Source: an uncultured Algibacter sp.
GTDB lineage: Bacteria; Bacteroidota; Bacteroidia; Flavobacteriales; Flavobacteriaceae
Direction: 5' to 3'
Length of the DNA: 64,000 nucleotides
NCBI RefSeq assembly: GCF_947490405.1
Contig: NZ_CANLGU010000004.1
Span: 248,001-312,000, forward strand
Part shown: positions 55,100 to 64,000 of the stretch, piece by piece
Layout of the letters: each line of letters opens with the position of its first letter
How positions within the stretch are numbered: the first letter of the stretch is position 1
Program-made: the position numbers and the translations under genes
Notes under the pieces: generated by a model
Database searches by the model: none
What the model saw: the letters and a program-made list of their open reading frames with translations, nothing else
Told to the model about the DNA's origin: nothing

Positions 55100-57007
55100 A
55101 TGAGTAAAATTATTGGAATCGATTTAGGAACAACTAACTCTTGTGTTTCTGTGATGGAAGGTAATGAGCCTGTTGTAATCCCAAACGCGGAGGGCAAGCG
55201 TACTACGCCATCGGTGATTGCCTTTGTAGAAGGAGGAGAGATTAAGGTTGGTGATCCAGCGAAAAGACAAGCAGTAACAAACCCAACAAAAACAGTTTAT
55301 TCTATTAAACGTTTTATGGGTAATAAATATTCTGAGTCTAAGAAAGAAGCAGAACGTGTACCATATAAAGTGGTAAAAGGAGATAACGACACACCTAGAG
55401 TGGATATTGATGGGCGTTTATATACGCCACAAGAATTATCGGCTATGATTCTTCAAAAAATGAAGAAAACGGCTGAAGATTATTTAGGAACTGATGTAAG
55501 TAGAGCTGTAATTACAGTGCCTGCTTATTTTAATGATTCTCAGCGTCAAGCTACTAAAGAAGCTGGTGAAATTGCTGGTTTAAAAGTAGAACGTATTATT
55601 AATGAACCTACCGCTGCTGCTTTAGCATATGGTATGGATAAAAAAGGGACTGACCAAAAAATAGTGGTTTTTGACTTTGGTGGAGGAACACACGATGTAT
55701 CTATCCTTGAATTAGGTGATGGGGTATTTGAAGTACTTTCTACAGATGGTGATACACATTTAGGTGGTGATGATGTTGATGAGAAAATCATAAACTGGTT
55801 AGCTGATGAGTTTCAAGCTGATGAGAATATGGATTTACGTAAAGACCCAATGTCTTTACAACGTTTAAAAGAAGCTGCTGAAAAGGCTAAGATTGAATTA
55901 TCGTCTTCTGCACAAACAGAGATTAACTTGCCTTATATTACGGCAACTGCTAGTGGACCAAAGCACTTAGTACGTACATTAACACGTTCTAAATTCGAGC
56001 AATTAATTGACGATTTAGTAAAACGTACGATTGAGCCGTGTGAGTCTGCATTAAAAGCAGCAGGTTTATCAAAATCTGATATTGACGAAGTTATTTTAGT
56101 AGGTGGTTCTACACGTATTCCTGCAGTACAAGCAGCGGTTGAGAAATTCTTCGGAAAAGCACCAAGCAAAGGTGTAAATCCTGATGAAGTTGTATCTCTA
56201 GGAGCTGGTATCCAAGGAGGTGTATTAACTGGAGATGTTAAAGATGTATTATTGCTTGATGTAACACCATTATCTCTTGGTATTGAAACTATGGGTAATG
56301 TATTTACTAAGTTAATTGATGCGAATACTACGATTCCTACTAAGAAATCTCAAGTATTTTCGACAGCAGCAGATAATCAACCGTCAGTAGAAATTCACGT
56401 ATTGCAAGGTGAGCGTGCTATGGCAGCAGACAATAAAACTATTGGACGTTTCCATTTAAGTGATATTCCACCAGCAAGACGTGGAACACCACAAATTGAA
56501 GTAACGTTTGATATTGATGCTAATGGTATCATTAAAGTATCGGCTGAAGATAAAGCGACTGGTAAGAAACAAGATATTAGAATTGAAGCATCTTCTGGTT
56601 TAAGTGAAGAGGAAATCGAGAAAATGAAAGCAGATGCTGAAGCAAATGCTGAAGCGGATAAAGCTGCAGCAGAAAATGCTCAGAAATTAAATGAAGCTGA
56701 TTCTATGATTTTCCAAACTGAAAAGCAATTAGAAGAGTTTGGTGATAAATTATCTGATGATAAGAAAAAACCAATTGAAGAAGCTTTAGAAGAACTTAAA
56801 AAAGCTTATGAAACTAAAGATATAGAGGTTATTACACCTGCTTTAGATAAAATAAATGAAGCTTGGAAAGTAGCATCTGAAGAAATGTACAAAGCACAGG
56901 CAGAAGCCCAAGGTGGTGCACAACCAGGTCCTGATGCAGGAGCAGGTGAGCAAGCTCAAGCTGAAGGTAATGATGTTGAGGATGTAGACTTTGAGGAAGT
57001 GAAGTAA
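55100..57007 (+). CDS. dnaK: Molecular chaperone DnaK (Hsp70)
   Basis: 635-residue Hsp70. [18 protein letters not shown] at the N-terminus, the phosphate-2 loop [19 protein letters not shown] (T-H-D where many have T-F-D), adenosine loop [13 protein letters not shown], the interdomain linker [16 protein letters not shown] and a C-terminal lid with the EEVK end. Stands alone; no dnaJ or grpE follows, as is common in this family of bacteria. Confidence 0.97.
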   Translation: MSKIIGIDLGTTNSCVSVMEGNEPVVIPNAEGKRTTPSVIAFVEGGEIKVGDPAKRQAVTNPTKTVYSIKRFMGNKYSESKKEAERVPYKVVKGDNDTPRVDIDGRLYTPQELSAMILQKMKKTAEDYLGTDVSRAVITVPAYFNDSQRQATKEAGEIAGLKVERIINEPTAAALAYGMDKKGTDQKIVVFDFGGGTHDVSILELGDGVFEVLSTDGDTHLGGDDVDEKIINWLADEFQADENMDLRKDPMSLQRLKEAAEKAKIELSSSAQTEINLPYITATASGPKHLVRTLTRSKFEQLIDDLVKRTIEPCESALKAAGLSKSDIDEVILVGGSTRIPAVQAAVEKFFGKAPSKGVNPDEVVSLGAGIQGGVLTGDVKDVLLLDVTPLSLGIETMGNVFTKLIDANTTIPTKKSQVFSTAADNQPSVEIHVLQGERAMAADNKTIGRFHLSDIPPARRGTPQIEVTFDIDANGIIKVSAEDKATGKKQDIRIEASSGLSEEEIEKMKADAEANAEADKAAAENAQKLNEADSMIFQTEKQLEEFGDKLSDDKKKPIEEALEELKKAYETKDIEVITPALDKINEAWKVASEEMYKAQAEAQGGAQPGPDAGAGEQAQAEGNDVEDVDFEEVK

Positions 57008-57367
57008 GAATGTGTAATTCCTGAAAAGGCAAGAATCTCATCAAATAATAGTAAAAAACGCAACCAAAATGGTTGCGTTTTTTTATTTTAGTAATCTACA
57101 TCTATTTAATTTATAGTAAATAAGAGCAGCAATCTGTATTTTAAAAGTTCTATTTTATTAAAAAGTATAATCTTGTATTTAGTGTTCATCTTCTCATTAA
57201 ATAAATACCATAGCAGTTTTTTAGACAATTAACCCTAATATGGTGGCATATTTATACTATATGCTCTATTTGTTCTAATATCTATTAGTTAACGGCTATA
57301 AATTAGCTAAAGCTGAATTTTGTTTTCTCAAGGTTTGGAATTAATTAATCTTTAAAATTTAACTAAT
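57008..57367. other. dnaK terminator and AT-rich intergenic DNA
   Basis: 360 bp. Apart from the dnaK terminator at 57053-57084, I see nothing gene-like; the rest is AT-rich leader for the secreted protein that follows. Confidence 0.5.
57053..57084 (+). terminator. Rho-independent terminator of dnaK
   Basis: AAAAAACGCAACC-AAAAT-GGTTGCGTTTTTTT: perfect stem with a T run, 46 bp after the stop codon. Confidence 0.92.
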
Positions 57368-58180
57368 ATGAAAAAAATTACAATTATTTTATTATTCTTA
57401 TTTACTGGTGCTACATTCGCACAGACTTTGCTTCTTGATTTTGAGAACCAATCTTTTGACCCAGATACTGGTGAGGTATCAAACGATTTTAGTTTCGGTA
57501 GAGTAACCAATGGTAATAATAGGTTTTTAAACCCTCCTTATGAAGCTAATCCTTCTGTTGATGCTACAAACGGTTCGGCTAGAGTTAGAGAGGTAAATGT
57601 TAACGTTACTGCTGATGGATTTGGTTCTTATAGAATTATATTTAGGAATACTTTTGATCTTAATGCTGAACCATTTTTCTCATTCTTAATGCGTTCTGCA
57701 CAGAACAACACTAGTGTAAATATTCAAGCAGCAAACAGTGATCCTAATGCAGAACCTTTCCATAGTGGCGATATTACTTATACAGGAAATGGTGACTGGC
57801 AGTTAGTAGAAGCTAATTTAACAACATCTAATGGTGGATCTGGAGTTTATCCTACCTTACAGTTTAACCCTGCTGAACCTACTAGTGGTGCTTATTCTTT
57901 CTTTATTGACGATTTAACTTTAAATTCTGCTACTACATTATCAAGTAGTAATTTTAATAAAGCTAGTACTTCTGTATATCCAAATCCAGCACGTTTAGCT
58001 ATTAATATCAAAGCTAATATAACAGATAAAGAAGCACATATATATGATGTTCATGGAAAACTTTTAGATACAAAAGCTATAACGGGGGATTTTAATTCTG
58101 TTGATGTTTCTAGATTAGCTGCGGGTATGTATTTTCTTGTTTTAGAAAGTGGTTCTTCATTTAAATTTATTAAAGAGTAA
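57368..58180 (+). CDS. T9SS-exported protein with carbohydrate-binding-like domain
   Basis: 270 residues: signal peptide (FTGATFAQ), then a beta-sandwich of about 170 residues (LLLDFENQSFDP, YRIIFRNTFDLNAEPFFSFLMRS, WQLVEANLTTSNGG, YSFFIDDLTLNS) resembling CBM-type modules that precede glycoside hydrolases, then a T9SS sorting domain (VYPNPARLAINI, IYDVHGKLLDTKAI, LAAGMYFLVLE). No catalytic domain. Probably a surface sugar-binding protein; a terminator follows. Confidence 0.78.
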   Translation: MKKITIILLFLFTGATFAQTLLLDFENQSFDPDTGEVSNDFSFGRVTNGNNRFLNPPYEANPSVDATNGSARVREVNVNVTADGFGSYRIIFRNTFDLNAEPFFSFLMRSAQNNTSVNIQAANSDPNAEPFHSGDITYTGNGDWQLVEANLTTSNGGSGVYPTLQFNPAEPTSGAYSFFIDDLTLNSATTLSSSNFNKASTSVYPNPARLAINIKANITDKEAHIYDVHGKLLDTKAITGDFNSVDVSRLAAGMYFLVLESGSSFKFIKE

Positions 58181-58204
58181 GAAAAATTTATAGTACAATA
58201 TCTC

Positions 58205-58240
58205 AAAAAGAGGCTATCAGAAATGGTAGCCTCTTTTTTT
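58205..58240 (+). terminator. Rho-independent terminator
   Basis: AAAAAGAGGCTA / TAGCCTCTTTTTTT around a ten-base loop, 25 bp after the stop codon of the T9SS protein. Confidence 0.9.
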
Positions 58241-58314
58241 ATCAAATACAGTGGTAGGTTTTTTTTAAAGTAGTTTGTTATATATATAAATACCAAATCT
58301 TAAAAATTTAATAC

Positions 58315-59490
58315 ATGAAAAACCTACTACAATTAATCTTAGCATTACTATGCCTTGTTGTTTCAAGTAAAACAATAGCTCAACAGGATAAAACTATGTA
58401 TGTTTTTGGACATAGTCTTATTGTTCATGCCACAGATTCTGATGAAACTACAGTACCTCACTGGTTACATTTATTAGCTCAAGAAGCAGGACATAATGTT
58501 TCAGTTTCTGGACAATATGGCTTTTTACCACAACATGCAAATCTTCCACCTACAGCTCAATGGGGATTTAGTGAAGTGGCATCGGCTTGGGATTCAGATA
58601 CTCAAAACTTTACAGATGCAAATTTTAATACTATTTTATTAACAGCTGCAAATTTTGTACAAGATCAGCCATCAAATGTTAACTATCATGGAAACTCGAC
58701 GACATCTCCTGTATCTGCAACTTTAGAAATTATAGATTGGATTGATACTCAAGAGGAGAATGCAGTAACTTACATATATGAAAATTGGCCAGATATGGCT
58801 GGTTTTATAGCAGGAGAAAGTTTCCCACCATCAGAGACCGAGTTTGAAAACTATAATAATTATACTCTTGGAAACTTTCATAACTGGTGGGTTGATTATC
58901 AAGATTTTGTTCAAGCTGAACGGCCAAATGAGAATGTTAGAATGATACCTGTTGGTCCAATATTAAGTAAATTGTTAACTGATACATCCTTAAGCCAAAT
59001 CCCTATTTTAGAATTATATGAAGATAATGCCCCTCATGGAGAGCCAACACTTTATTTCTTAGCAAGTTTAATAACTTACATGACAATTTATGAAGAGAAA
59101 GCACCATCTACATATGCAATTCCTAATACTGTGAACGGATTGGTACAAGCCAATTTTCAAAATACAATAGATTTTATTTGGGATGAGTTATTGGCTTTTA
59201 ATTATAGTAATGGAAGTAGTAGAGTTTTTGCTAACAGTGTTTTGCATACAAACAGTGAAACATATAATAATATTTCTATATCACCCAATCCAACAAGAGG
59301 TATTATTACTTTTGCAAACAGTAACTCTTCTTATACTTTTGATGTGTTTGATGCTAAAGGAATAAAAGTAAAACAAAAGTTAGAGCTAATTAATCATAGA
59401 ATTAACATTTCTAACTTACCAGATGGTTTGTACTTTTTTAAAATATATAATGAAGAAAATCAAGTTATAAAAAAAGTTATAAAACACTAG
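58315..59490 (+). CDS. T9SS-exported SGNH-hydrolase-like protein
   Basis: 391 residues with signal peptide (cleavage near TIAQ) and a C-terminal T9SS sorting domain (ISISPNPTRGII, FDVFDAKGIKV, LPDGLYFFKIY). The middle part looks like an SGNH/GDSL hydrolase: MYVFGHSLIV with the block I Ser, and DNAPHGEPTLYF resembling block V with Asp and His. Possibly an esterase acting on decorated polysaccharides. The family call rests on these motifs only. Confidence 0.7.
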   Translation: MKNLLQLILALLCLVVSSKTIAQQDKTMYVFGHSLIVHATDSDETTVPHWLHLLAQEAGHNVSVSGQYGFLPQHANLPPTAQWGFSEVASAWDSDTQNFTDANFNTILLTAANFVQDQPSNVNYHGNSTTSPVSATLEIIDWIDTQEENAVTYIYENWPDMAGFIAGESFPPSETEFENYNNYTLGNFHNWWVDYQDFVQAERPNENVRMIPVGPILSKLLTDTSLSQIPILELYEDNAPHGEPTLYFLASLITYMTIYEEKAPSTYAIPNTVNGLVQANFQNTIDFIWDELLAFNYSNGSSRVFANSVLHTNSETYNNISISPNPTRGIITFANSNSSYTFDVFDAKGIKVKQKLELINHRINISNLPDGLYFFKIYNEENQVIKKVIKH

Positions 59491-59600
59491 AAGTTCTTGT
59501 TTCATAAATATTGATGCACTTTGTATTTAAAAAATATAAGGTGCATTGATAATTTTTTAATATCTATAAAACCAATACTTTTGGTGCATACATATAACGT

Positions 59601-60830
59601 ATGTCATTTTCAACACAGATAACACCACATTATAATCCAAAACGTTTAGCAGTAAAACTAAATGCTAAAGGCGAACAATTTGTAGTTCATGGTCACCCTT
59701 GGGTGTTTTCTAATAATATCACTAAAATAAATGACGACGCGATTTCTGGAGATTTAGCCATTATATTTAGTAAGAATAAAAATAGGGTTATTGGTTTAGG
59801 TTTGTATGATGCAAATTCACCAATCCGAATAAAAATGCTGTATTCTGGTACTGAAAGGGTAGAAATAAATGCAGCTTTTTTTCAAAATAAAATTAAAGAA
59901 GCTTTTAACAAACGTAGTTTATTATTAAAAACTAACACCAATAGTTATCGCTTGCTATTTGGAGAAAACGATGGTTTTCCAGGGTTAATTGCAGATGTAT
60001 ATGCATCTGTTTTGGTAATCAAAATTTATTCTGAAATATGGTTGCCTTATCTAGAAACTATTATTCCAAGTTTACAACGAACATCAAAAGCTGAAACTAT
60101 AGTTATGAGATTAAGCAGGGGGCTAGAAAAATCAAAACTGCACCAACTAAAAAATGGAGAAGTAGTTTACGGCACACTTGAAAATGAAGTTGTAGAATTT
60201 GTAGAACATGGTGTTAAATTTTCAGCAAACGTCATCAAAGGTCATAAAACAGGCTATTTTTTAGACCATCGTGCCAACAGAAAACAAGTAGGTGAGTGGA
60301 GTAAAGGAAAAACAGTGTTGGATGTATTCAGTTATGCTGGAGGATTTTCAGTACATGCTTTAGCAAATGGTGCTACTGAAGTTACAAGTTTAGATATAAG
60401 TAAACAGGCTTTAGATATAGCAGTACAAAACGGAAAGTTAAACTCCTATTCTGGAACTCATAAAACTATAGCAGGTGATGCTTTTAAAGAATTAAAAAAG
60501 CTGATTAAAAACAAAATTACTTTTGATGTAGTGGTTATCGATCCTCCAAGTTTTGCAAAACAAGCAAGTGAAATTGATTTGGCTAAGAAAAAGTATGCTC
60601 AGTTAGCTGAACTAGGAGTGAAATTGACTTCAAAAAAAGGGCTTCTTGTTTTAGCATCCTGTTCTTCTAGAGTTGAAGCACAATCATTTTTTGATATTAA
60701 TAATCAGGTACTATTGTCAATGCAACGACCATTTAAATTAAAATTGAAAACCCAACATGATATTGATCATCCTGTTGGGTTTCCGGAAGGGGCTTATTTA
60801 AAAAGTGGGTATTACAGATTTGAAGATTAA
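59601..60830 (+). CDS. Class I SAM-dependent rRNA methyltransferase (RlmI-like)
   Basis: 409 residues. N-terminal PUA domain (KLNAKGEQFVVHGHPWVFSNNI), then a fold with FGENDGFPGLIADVY, GYFLDHRANRKQVGEW and the SAM-binding VLDVFSYAGGFSVHALANGA; catalytic motif VVIDPPSFAK; ASCSSRV near the end. Matches RlmI, which methylates C1962 of 23S rRNA (m5C), but the exact target here is inferred. Confidence 0.92.
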   Translation: MSFSTQITPHYNPKRLAVKLNAKGEQFVVHGHPWVFSNNITKINDDAISGDLAIIFSKNKNRVIGLGLYDANSPIRIKMLYSGTERVEINAAFFQNKIKEAFNKRSLLLKTNTNSYRLLFGENDGFPGLIADVYASVLVIKIYSEIWLPYLETIIPSLQRTSKAETIVMRLSRGLEKSKLHQLKNGEVVYGTLENEVVEFVEHGVKFSANVIKGHKTGYFLDHRANRKQVGEWSKGKTVLDVFSYAGGFSVHALANGATEVTSLDISKQALDIAVQNGKLNSYSGTHKTIAGDAFKELKKLIKNKITFDVVVIDPPSFAKQASEIDLAKKKYAQLAELGVKLTSKKGLLVLASCSSRVEAQSFFDINNQVLLSMQRPFKLKLKTQHDIDHPVGFPEGAYLKSGYYRFED

Positions 60831-60833
60831 GTT

Positions 60834-61334
60834 TTAAATAAACTCCCCTTTTTCATTAGTTTTTACAGTTAGTAATTTGTTATTATTTTTTATTTTCACC
60901 TTGTATTCTTGTTTTAAGTTATCCTCATTATAATGATATTTGATAAGATAGACATCTTCAACGATTCCCCAATTGGGAAATCGTTTAGAAATAGATTGCA
61001 TAACAGCCAATGGTAATCTTACATTGTTGTATTTCTCAATAGTTCTTATAATTTTTCCATGAATATCATAAGCGGCTACTATTTTACCTTCAGGAACATA
61101 AAAGGATACAGTATAAGTATCATGCTTGTCATCGTAAAGTTTTGATTGTTCTACGTTTTTATAATTTAGTACTTCTTCTTCTAATTTTTTAACACGATTA
61201 GGAACATGGTCTAAAGCTACCGCATCTAAATATTTGTAATTAACTGAAATTAATGTTTCAGGTAACTCAACAGCTTGTGCATTAACTTGGAAGGTAAATC
61301 CAATTAAAATTAAACCTAAGAATACATTTTTCAT
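60834..61334 (-). CDS. Secreted PepSY-like protein
   Basis: 166 residues with signal peptide (FQVNAQ). The mature part has PepSY-like strands (HDTYTVSFYVPEGKIVAAYDIHGKIIRTIEKYNNVRL in pieces, QSISKRFPNWGIVEDVYLIKY) and a basic C-terminus. Periplasmic, role unknown. Convergent with the methyltransferase gene (three-base gap) and divergent from the RND pump. Confidence 0.7.
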   Translation of the reverse strand: MKNVFLGLILIGFTFQVNAQAVELPETLISVNYKYLDAVALDHVPNRVKKLEEEVLNYKNVEQSKLYDDKHDTYTVSFYVPEGKIVAAYDIHGKIIRTIEKYNNVRLPLAVMQSISKRFPNWGIVEDVYLIKYHYNEDNLKQEYKVKIKNNNKLLTVKTNEKGEFI

Positions 61335-61648
61335 AATAGATTATTTTTTCTAACCTCAAAATTAACTATGCATGCATAATAAAAAAATGATAAATATCAT
61401 AAAACCAGATATTTATTACTATAAAATATTGTTTAAAATATAACTGCATGAATATCAGCTATTATGCCTTAGTAATATTTATTTTTTAGTAAAAGAAAGT
61501 CAATATCATAGCCACTGCACGCTTTTGTACTATAAAGTATTCTTATTAATCGTGGTTTGACGAATAAAAAGTACTATTAAGAGCTATTTTTTTGATTTTC
61601 TTAGTTAATAAGATTTTATTTGTATAAACCAAAGCCTCATTTAATCAA
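61335..61648. other. Divergent intergenic region before the RND pump
   Basis: 314 bp, AT-rich. It contains the perfect palindrome TATGCATGCATA (61368-61379) and the inverted repeat ATGATA-AA-TATCAT (61387-61400), either of which may be an operator. No gene seen. Confidence 0.45.
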
Positions 61649-64000
61649 GTGTTTAATAAAAGTATTAAATATTTAGTTGAAAATAAACTAGTTATAGTTG
61701 TCATTATTATTCTAATAACCTTTTTTGGAATAGTAATATCTCCATTTAATTCTAAAACTTCATTAATATCTGATTATAAGCTTTCTGTAGATGCTATTCC
61801 CAATTTAGGTGAGAACCAACAAATCATTATTACAGAATGGGGAGGTCAATCTCCACAAGATATTGAGGATCAAATTACATTTCCTTTAACTTCAAACTTA
61901 TTAGGAATTTCAGGAGTTAAATCTGTTAGGAGTAACTCAATGTTGGGAGTTTCCATGGTTTATGTTATTTTTCAAGATGATGTCGATTTTTATTGGTCAC
62001 GTTCTAGAATTTTAGAAAAATTAAATGCTATTCCTAGTAATCTTCTTCCCAAGGATGTAAAACCCAGACTGGGGCCAGATGCAACAGCATTAGGGCAAAT
62101 TTTTTGGTATACGTTAGAAGGTAGAAATGAAAAAGGTGAGGTAGCTGGTGGCTGGAATTTAGAAGAACTTCGAACAATTCAAGATTTTTATATAAAGAAT
62201 AGCCTAAGCGCTACAGAAGGTGTTTCAGAAGTTTCTTCTATAGGTGGTTACGTAAAAGAATATCAAATTGATGTAAACCCAGAATTAATGCGTCAGTTTG
62301 GGATTACTCTTGAACAAGTAGTTCAGGCAGTTAAAAATAGTAATAGGGATATTGGAGCTCAAACCGTTGAAATTAATAAAGTAGAATACTTTGTACGCGG
62401 ATTAGGTTATGTTAAATCTTTGGAAGATATAGAAAACACATGTGTTGTATCAAATGATTTTAGACCTGTTTTTATTAAAGATATTGCTAATGTTATTATT
62501 GGTCCTGCTCCTAGAAGGGGTGTTTTAGATAAGGGTGGTGCAGAGGTAGTAGGAGGTGTTATTACGGTTACTCAGGGTGAAAATCCAATGCAAATAACTG
62601 ATAATATAAAGGAAAAAATTAGAACGATAAGTGACGGTTTACCAGAAAAACTACTCAGTGATGGTACCGTTTCTAAACTCAAAATCATTCCTTTTTATGA
62701 TCGTTCAAACCTAATCAAAGCCTCATTAAATACATTAAGCAAAGCTTTATGGTTAGAGATTTTGATAACCATTTTGATAGTTATTATCATGCTTAGGAAT
62801 TTAAAAGTAGCTTTTTTAATATCAGGATTATTACCTCTAACAATTTTAGCAGTTTTTATTATAATGAAATTGTTTGAAGTGGAGGCAAATATTGTTGCGC
62901 TCTCAGGAATAGCAATAGCCATTGGAACAATAGTGGATATGGGAATAATCCTGTCTGAAAATATTATTAGACTTCAGCAGAAGTTTCCAGAAAAACCCTT
63001 GAAAGTTATTGTTTTAGATGCCAGTAAAGAAGTTTCTGGGGCTATTGTAACTGCTGGGTTAACAACCATAATAAGTTTTATACCAGTATTTGCATTATCA
63101 GGAGTAGAAGGAAAACTTTTTACACCTTTGGCGTTTACTAAAACAGCAGCATTATTCTCTGCAATACTAATTACTTTGTTTGTTATTCCAACAATTGCAA
63201 CTATTTTATTAAAAAAGAAGAAGACAAGAACTAATTATTATATTTTAGAAATTATCATTTCTGTTTTAGGGGTTTTAGCCTTGTTTTCAGGAATATGGGC
63301 AGGTGGAATTGCTTTATTATTTGGTTTCATAGCTCTAGCATCATACAGAAATCTAGTTAATAAACTCCAATACAAATATTTAATGCTTGGGGCTGTGGTT
63401 CTGGCTGTTTCTCTATTATTGGCATTACACTGGCGGCCACTAGGTTTTGGTATAGGTTGGTTTGGAAACCTAATGTTTGTAGTGTGCCTTTTGGTTTCTG
63501 TTGTATTGCCTTTTTATATTTTTAGTAAATATTATGAGAAGCTTTTAAAATGGATACTTGAACATAAAAGAATTGCAATTAGTGTTCCTGTGGTTATAGT
63601 GTTTTTGGGTTTTATTATATTTCTAAATTCAGGTAAGGAATTTATGCCTCGATTAGAGGAAGGAGATTTTCTGTTAATGCCAACATCACTTCCTCATGCT
63701 AGTGTTAATGAAAATATTGAAGTACTTAAGAAATTAGATATCGCTGTAGCTTCTATACCAGAAGTAGAATATGTTGTTGGTAAAGCTGGTAGAGTAAATT
63801 CGGCTCTGGATCCCGCACCTATGTCCATGTATGAAAATTTAATATCATACAAAACAGAATATATTTTGGATGACGATAATAATCCAGTAAAATTTAAGGT
63901 AAATGATGATGGGCAATTTGAAACTACTTCAGGTAGGTTTGTAGATTCTGGAACTAGTATTAAAAAGCATGAATTAATACCAGATAAAAATGGCGAATAT
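61649..64000 (+). CDS. Heavy-metal efflux RND permease (CusA/CzcA type), 3' partial
   Basis: Inner membrane proton-driven pump expelling metal ions or drugs together with a periplasmic adaptor and an outer membrane channel. The frame starts at GTG 61649 (no ATG is available after the upstream stop at 61645) and runs on past the window end; 784 codons are visible of about 1,050 or more expected. Motifs: ENKLVIVVIIILITFFGIV (TM1), YKLSVDAIPNLGENQQIIIT, AIAIGTIVDMGIILSENI (HME-RND TM4 motif with its Asp), and the second periplasmic start GKEFMPRLEEGDFLLMPTS. The last feature EEGDFLLMP is typical of the metal-exporting branch. Confidence 0.92.
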   Translation, partial: MFNKSIKYLVENKLVIVVIIILITFFGIVISPFNSKTSLISDYKLSVDAIPNLGENQQIIITEWGGQSPQDIEDQITFPLTSNLLGISGVKSVRSNSMLGVSMVYVIFQDDVDFYWSRSRILEKLNAIPSNLLPKDVKPRLGPDATALGQIFWYTLEGRNEKGEVAGGWNLEELRTIQDFYIKNSLSATEGVSEVSSIGGYVKEYQIDVNPELMRQFGITLEQVVQAVKNSNRDIGAQTVEINKVEYFVRGLGYVKSLEDIENTCVVSNDFRPVFIKDIANVIIGPAPRRGVLDKGGAEVVGGVITVTQGENPMQITDNIKEKIRTISDGLPEKLLSDGTVSKLKIIPFYDRSNLIKASLNTLSKALWLEILITILIVIIMLRNLKVAFLISGLLPLTILAVFIIMKLFEVEANIVALSGIAIAIGTIVDMGIILSENIIRLQQKFPEKPLKVIVLDASKEVSGAIVTAGLTTIISFIPVFALSGVEGKLFTPLAFTKTAALFSAILITLFVIPTIATILLKKKKTRTNYYILEIIISVLGVLALFSGIWAGGIALLFGFIALASYRNLVNKLQYKYLMLGAVVLAVSLLLALHWRPLGFGIGWFGNLMFVVCLLVSVVLPFYIFSKYYEKLLKWILEHKRIAISVPVVIVFLGFIIFLNSGKEFMPRLEEGDFLLMPTSLPHASVNENIEVLKKLDIAVASIPEVEYVVGKAGRVNSALDPAPMSMYENLISYKTEYILDDDNNPVKFKVNDDGQFETTSGRFVDSGTSIKKHELIPDKNGEY

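Noticed and set aside
62695-62922. Minus-strand open frame inside the RND pump
   Set aside because: The plus strand encodes conserved transmembrane helices of the pump here; the reverse frame is a shadow.

Overview
This is AT-rich DNA from a member of the Bacteroidota, almost certainly a Flavobacteriaceae species. The evidence is a SusC/SusD pair, several secreted proteins with type IX secretion (Por) C-terminal sorting domains, lipoprotein signals followed by acidic residues, an RteC-type regulator, an IntDOT-like tyrosine recombinase, and a promoter of the TTTG-N19-TAnnTTTG type upstream of a tRNA gene. A laminarinase-like GH16 enzyme fits a marine, polysaccharide-degrading lifestyle. The exact genus cannot be told from this window.

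Region 1 (1-12690, + strand) is a nutrient-acquisition locus. It holds a SusC transporter (5' end cut by the window), SusD, a PKD-glycerophosphodiesterase lipoprotein, two paralogous PQQ-type beta-propeller proteins (one lipid-anchored, one T9SS-secreted), the remains of a PhoD-like phosphodiesterase, a second glycerophosphodiesterase lipoprotein, a GlpT-like organophosphate transporter, and galE and galT. Together they suggest capture and cleavage of a glycerophosphodiester that also contains galactose.

Region 2 (about 12.7-26.2 kb) is a genomic island beside tRNA-Ser(UGA). Its left part has RteC, a small HTH protein, a DnaD/DnaT-like protein and a DnaC-like helicase loader. The centre carries a tight three-gene cassette: a cytosine-5 DNA methyltransferase, a 784-residue protein with two GHKL ATPase domains (the second in a histidine-kinase arrangement), and a protein with a complete response-regulator receiver site fused to about 300 residues of unknown function. 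I think this is the best candidate in the window for an undescribed system, probably anti-phage or epigenetic. After a structured noncoding stretch come a phage-like gene set (251-residue protein, DUF5675 protein, two small membrane proteins), a small HTH protein and the integrase. No relaxase was seen.

Region 3 (26.2-36.3 kb) holds a nitroreductase, a DegT-type aminotransferase, a GH16 enzyme and a minus-strand housekeeping run: RibB with a degenerate second domain, an LptF/G permease, LolA and FtsK.

Region 4 (36.3-42.6 kb) collects peroxide defence genes (Tpx, KatG with an ankyrin protein, thioredoxin, 2-Cys peroxiredoxin) together with a diacylglycerol kinase and a GNAT gene flanked by inverted repeats.

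Region 5 (42.7-64.0 kb) is mixed core genome: an NhaC antiporter, small secreted or membrane proteins, a trans-sulfuration enzyme divergent from an Lrp regulator, a CPBP protease, a split 7TM/histidine-kinase pair, aldehyde dehydrogenase, a pseudouridine synthase, PanB, DnaK, two T9SS-secreted proteins, an RlmI-like methyltransferase, and a heavy-metal RND pump cut by the window end. Two copies of a folded intergenic repeat occur at 27.1 and 46.5 kb.
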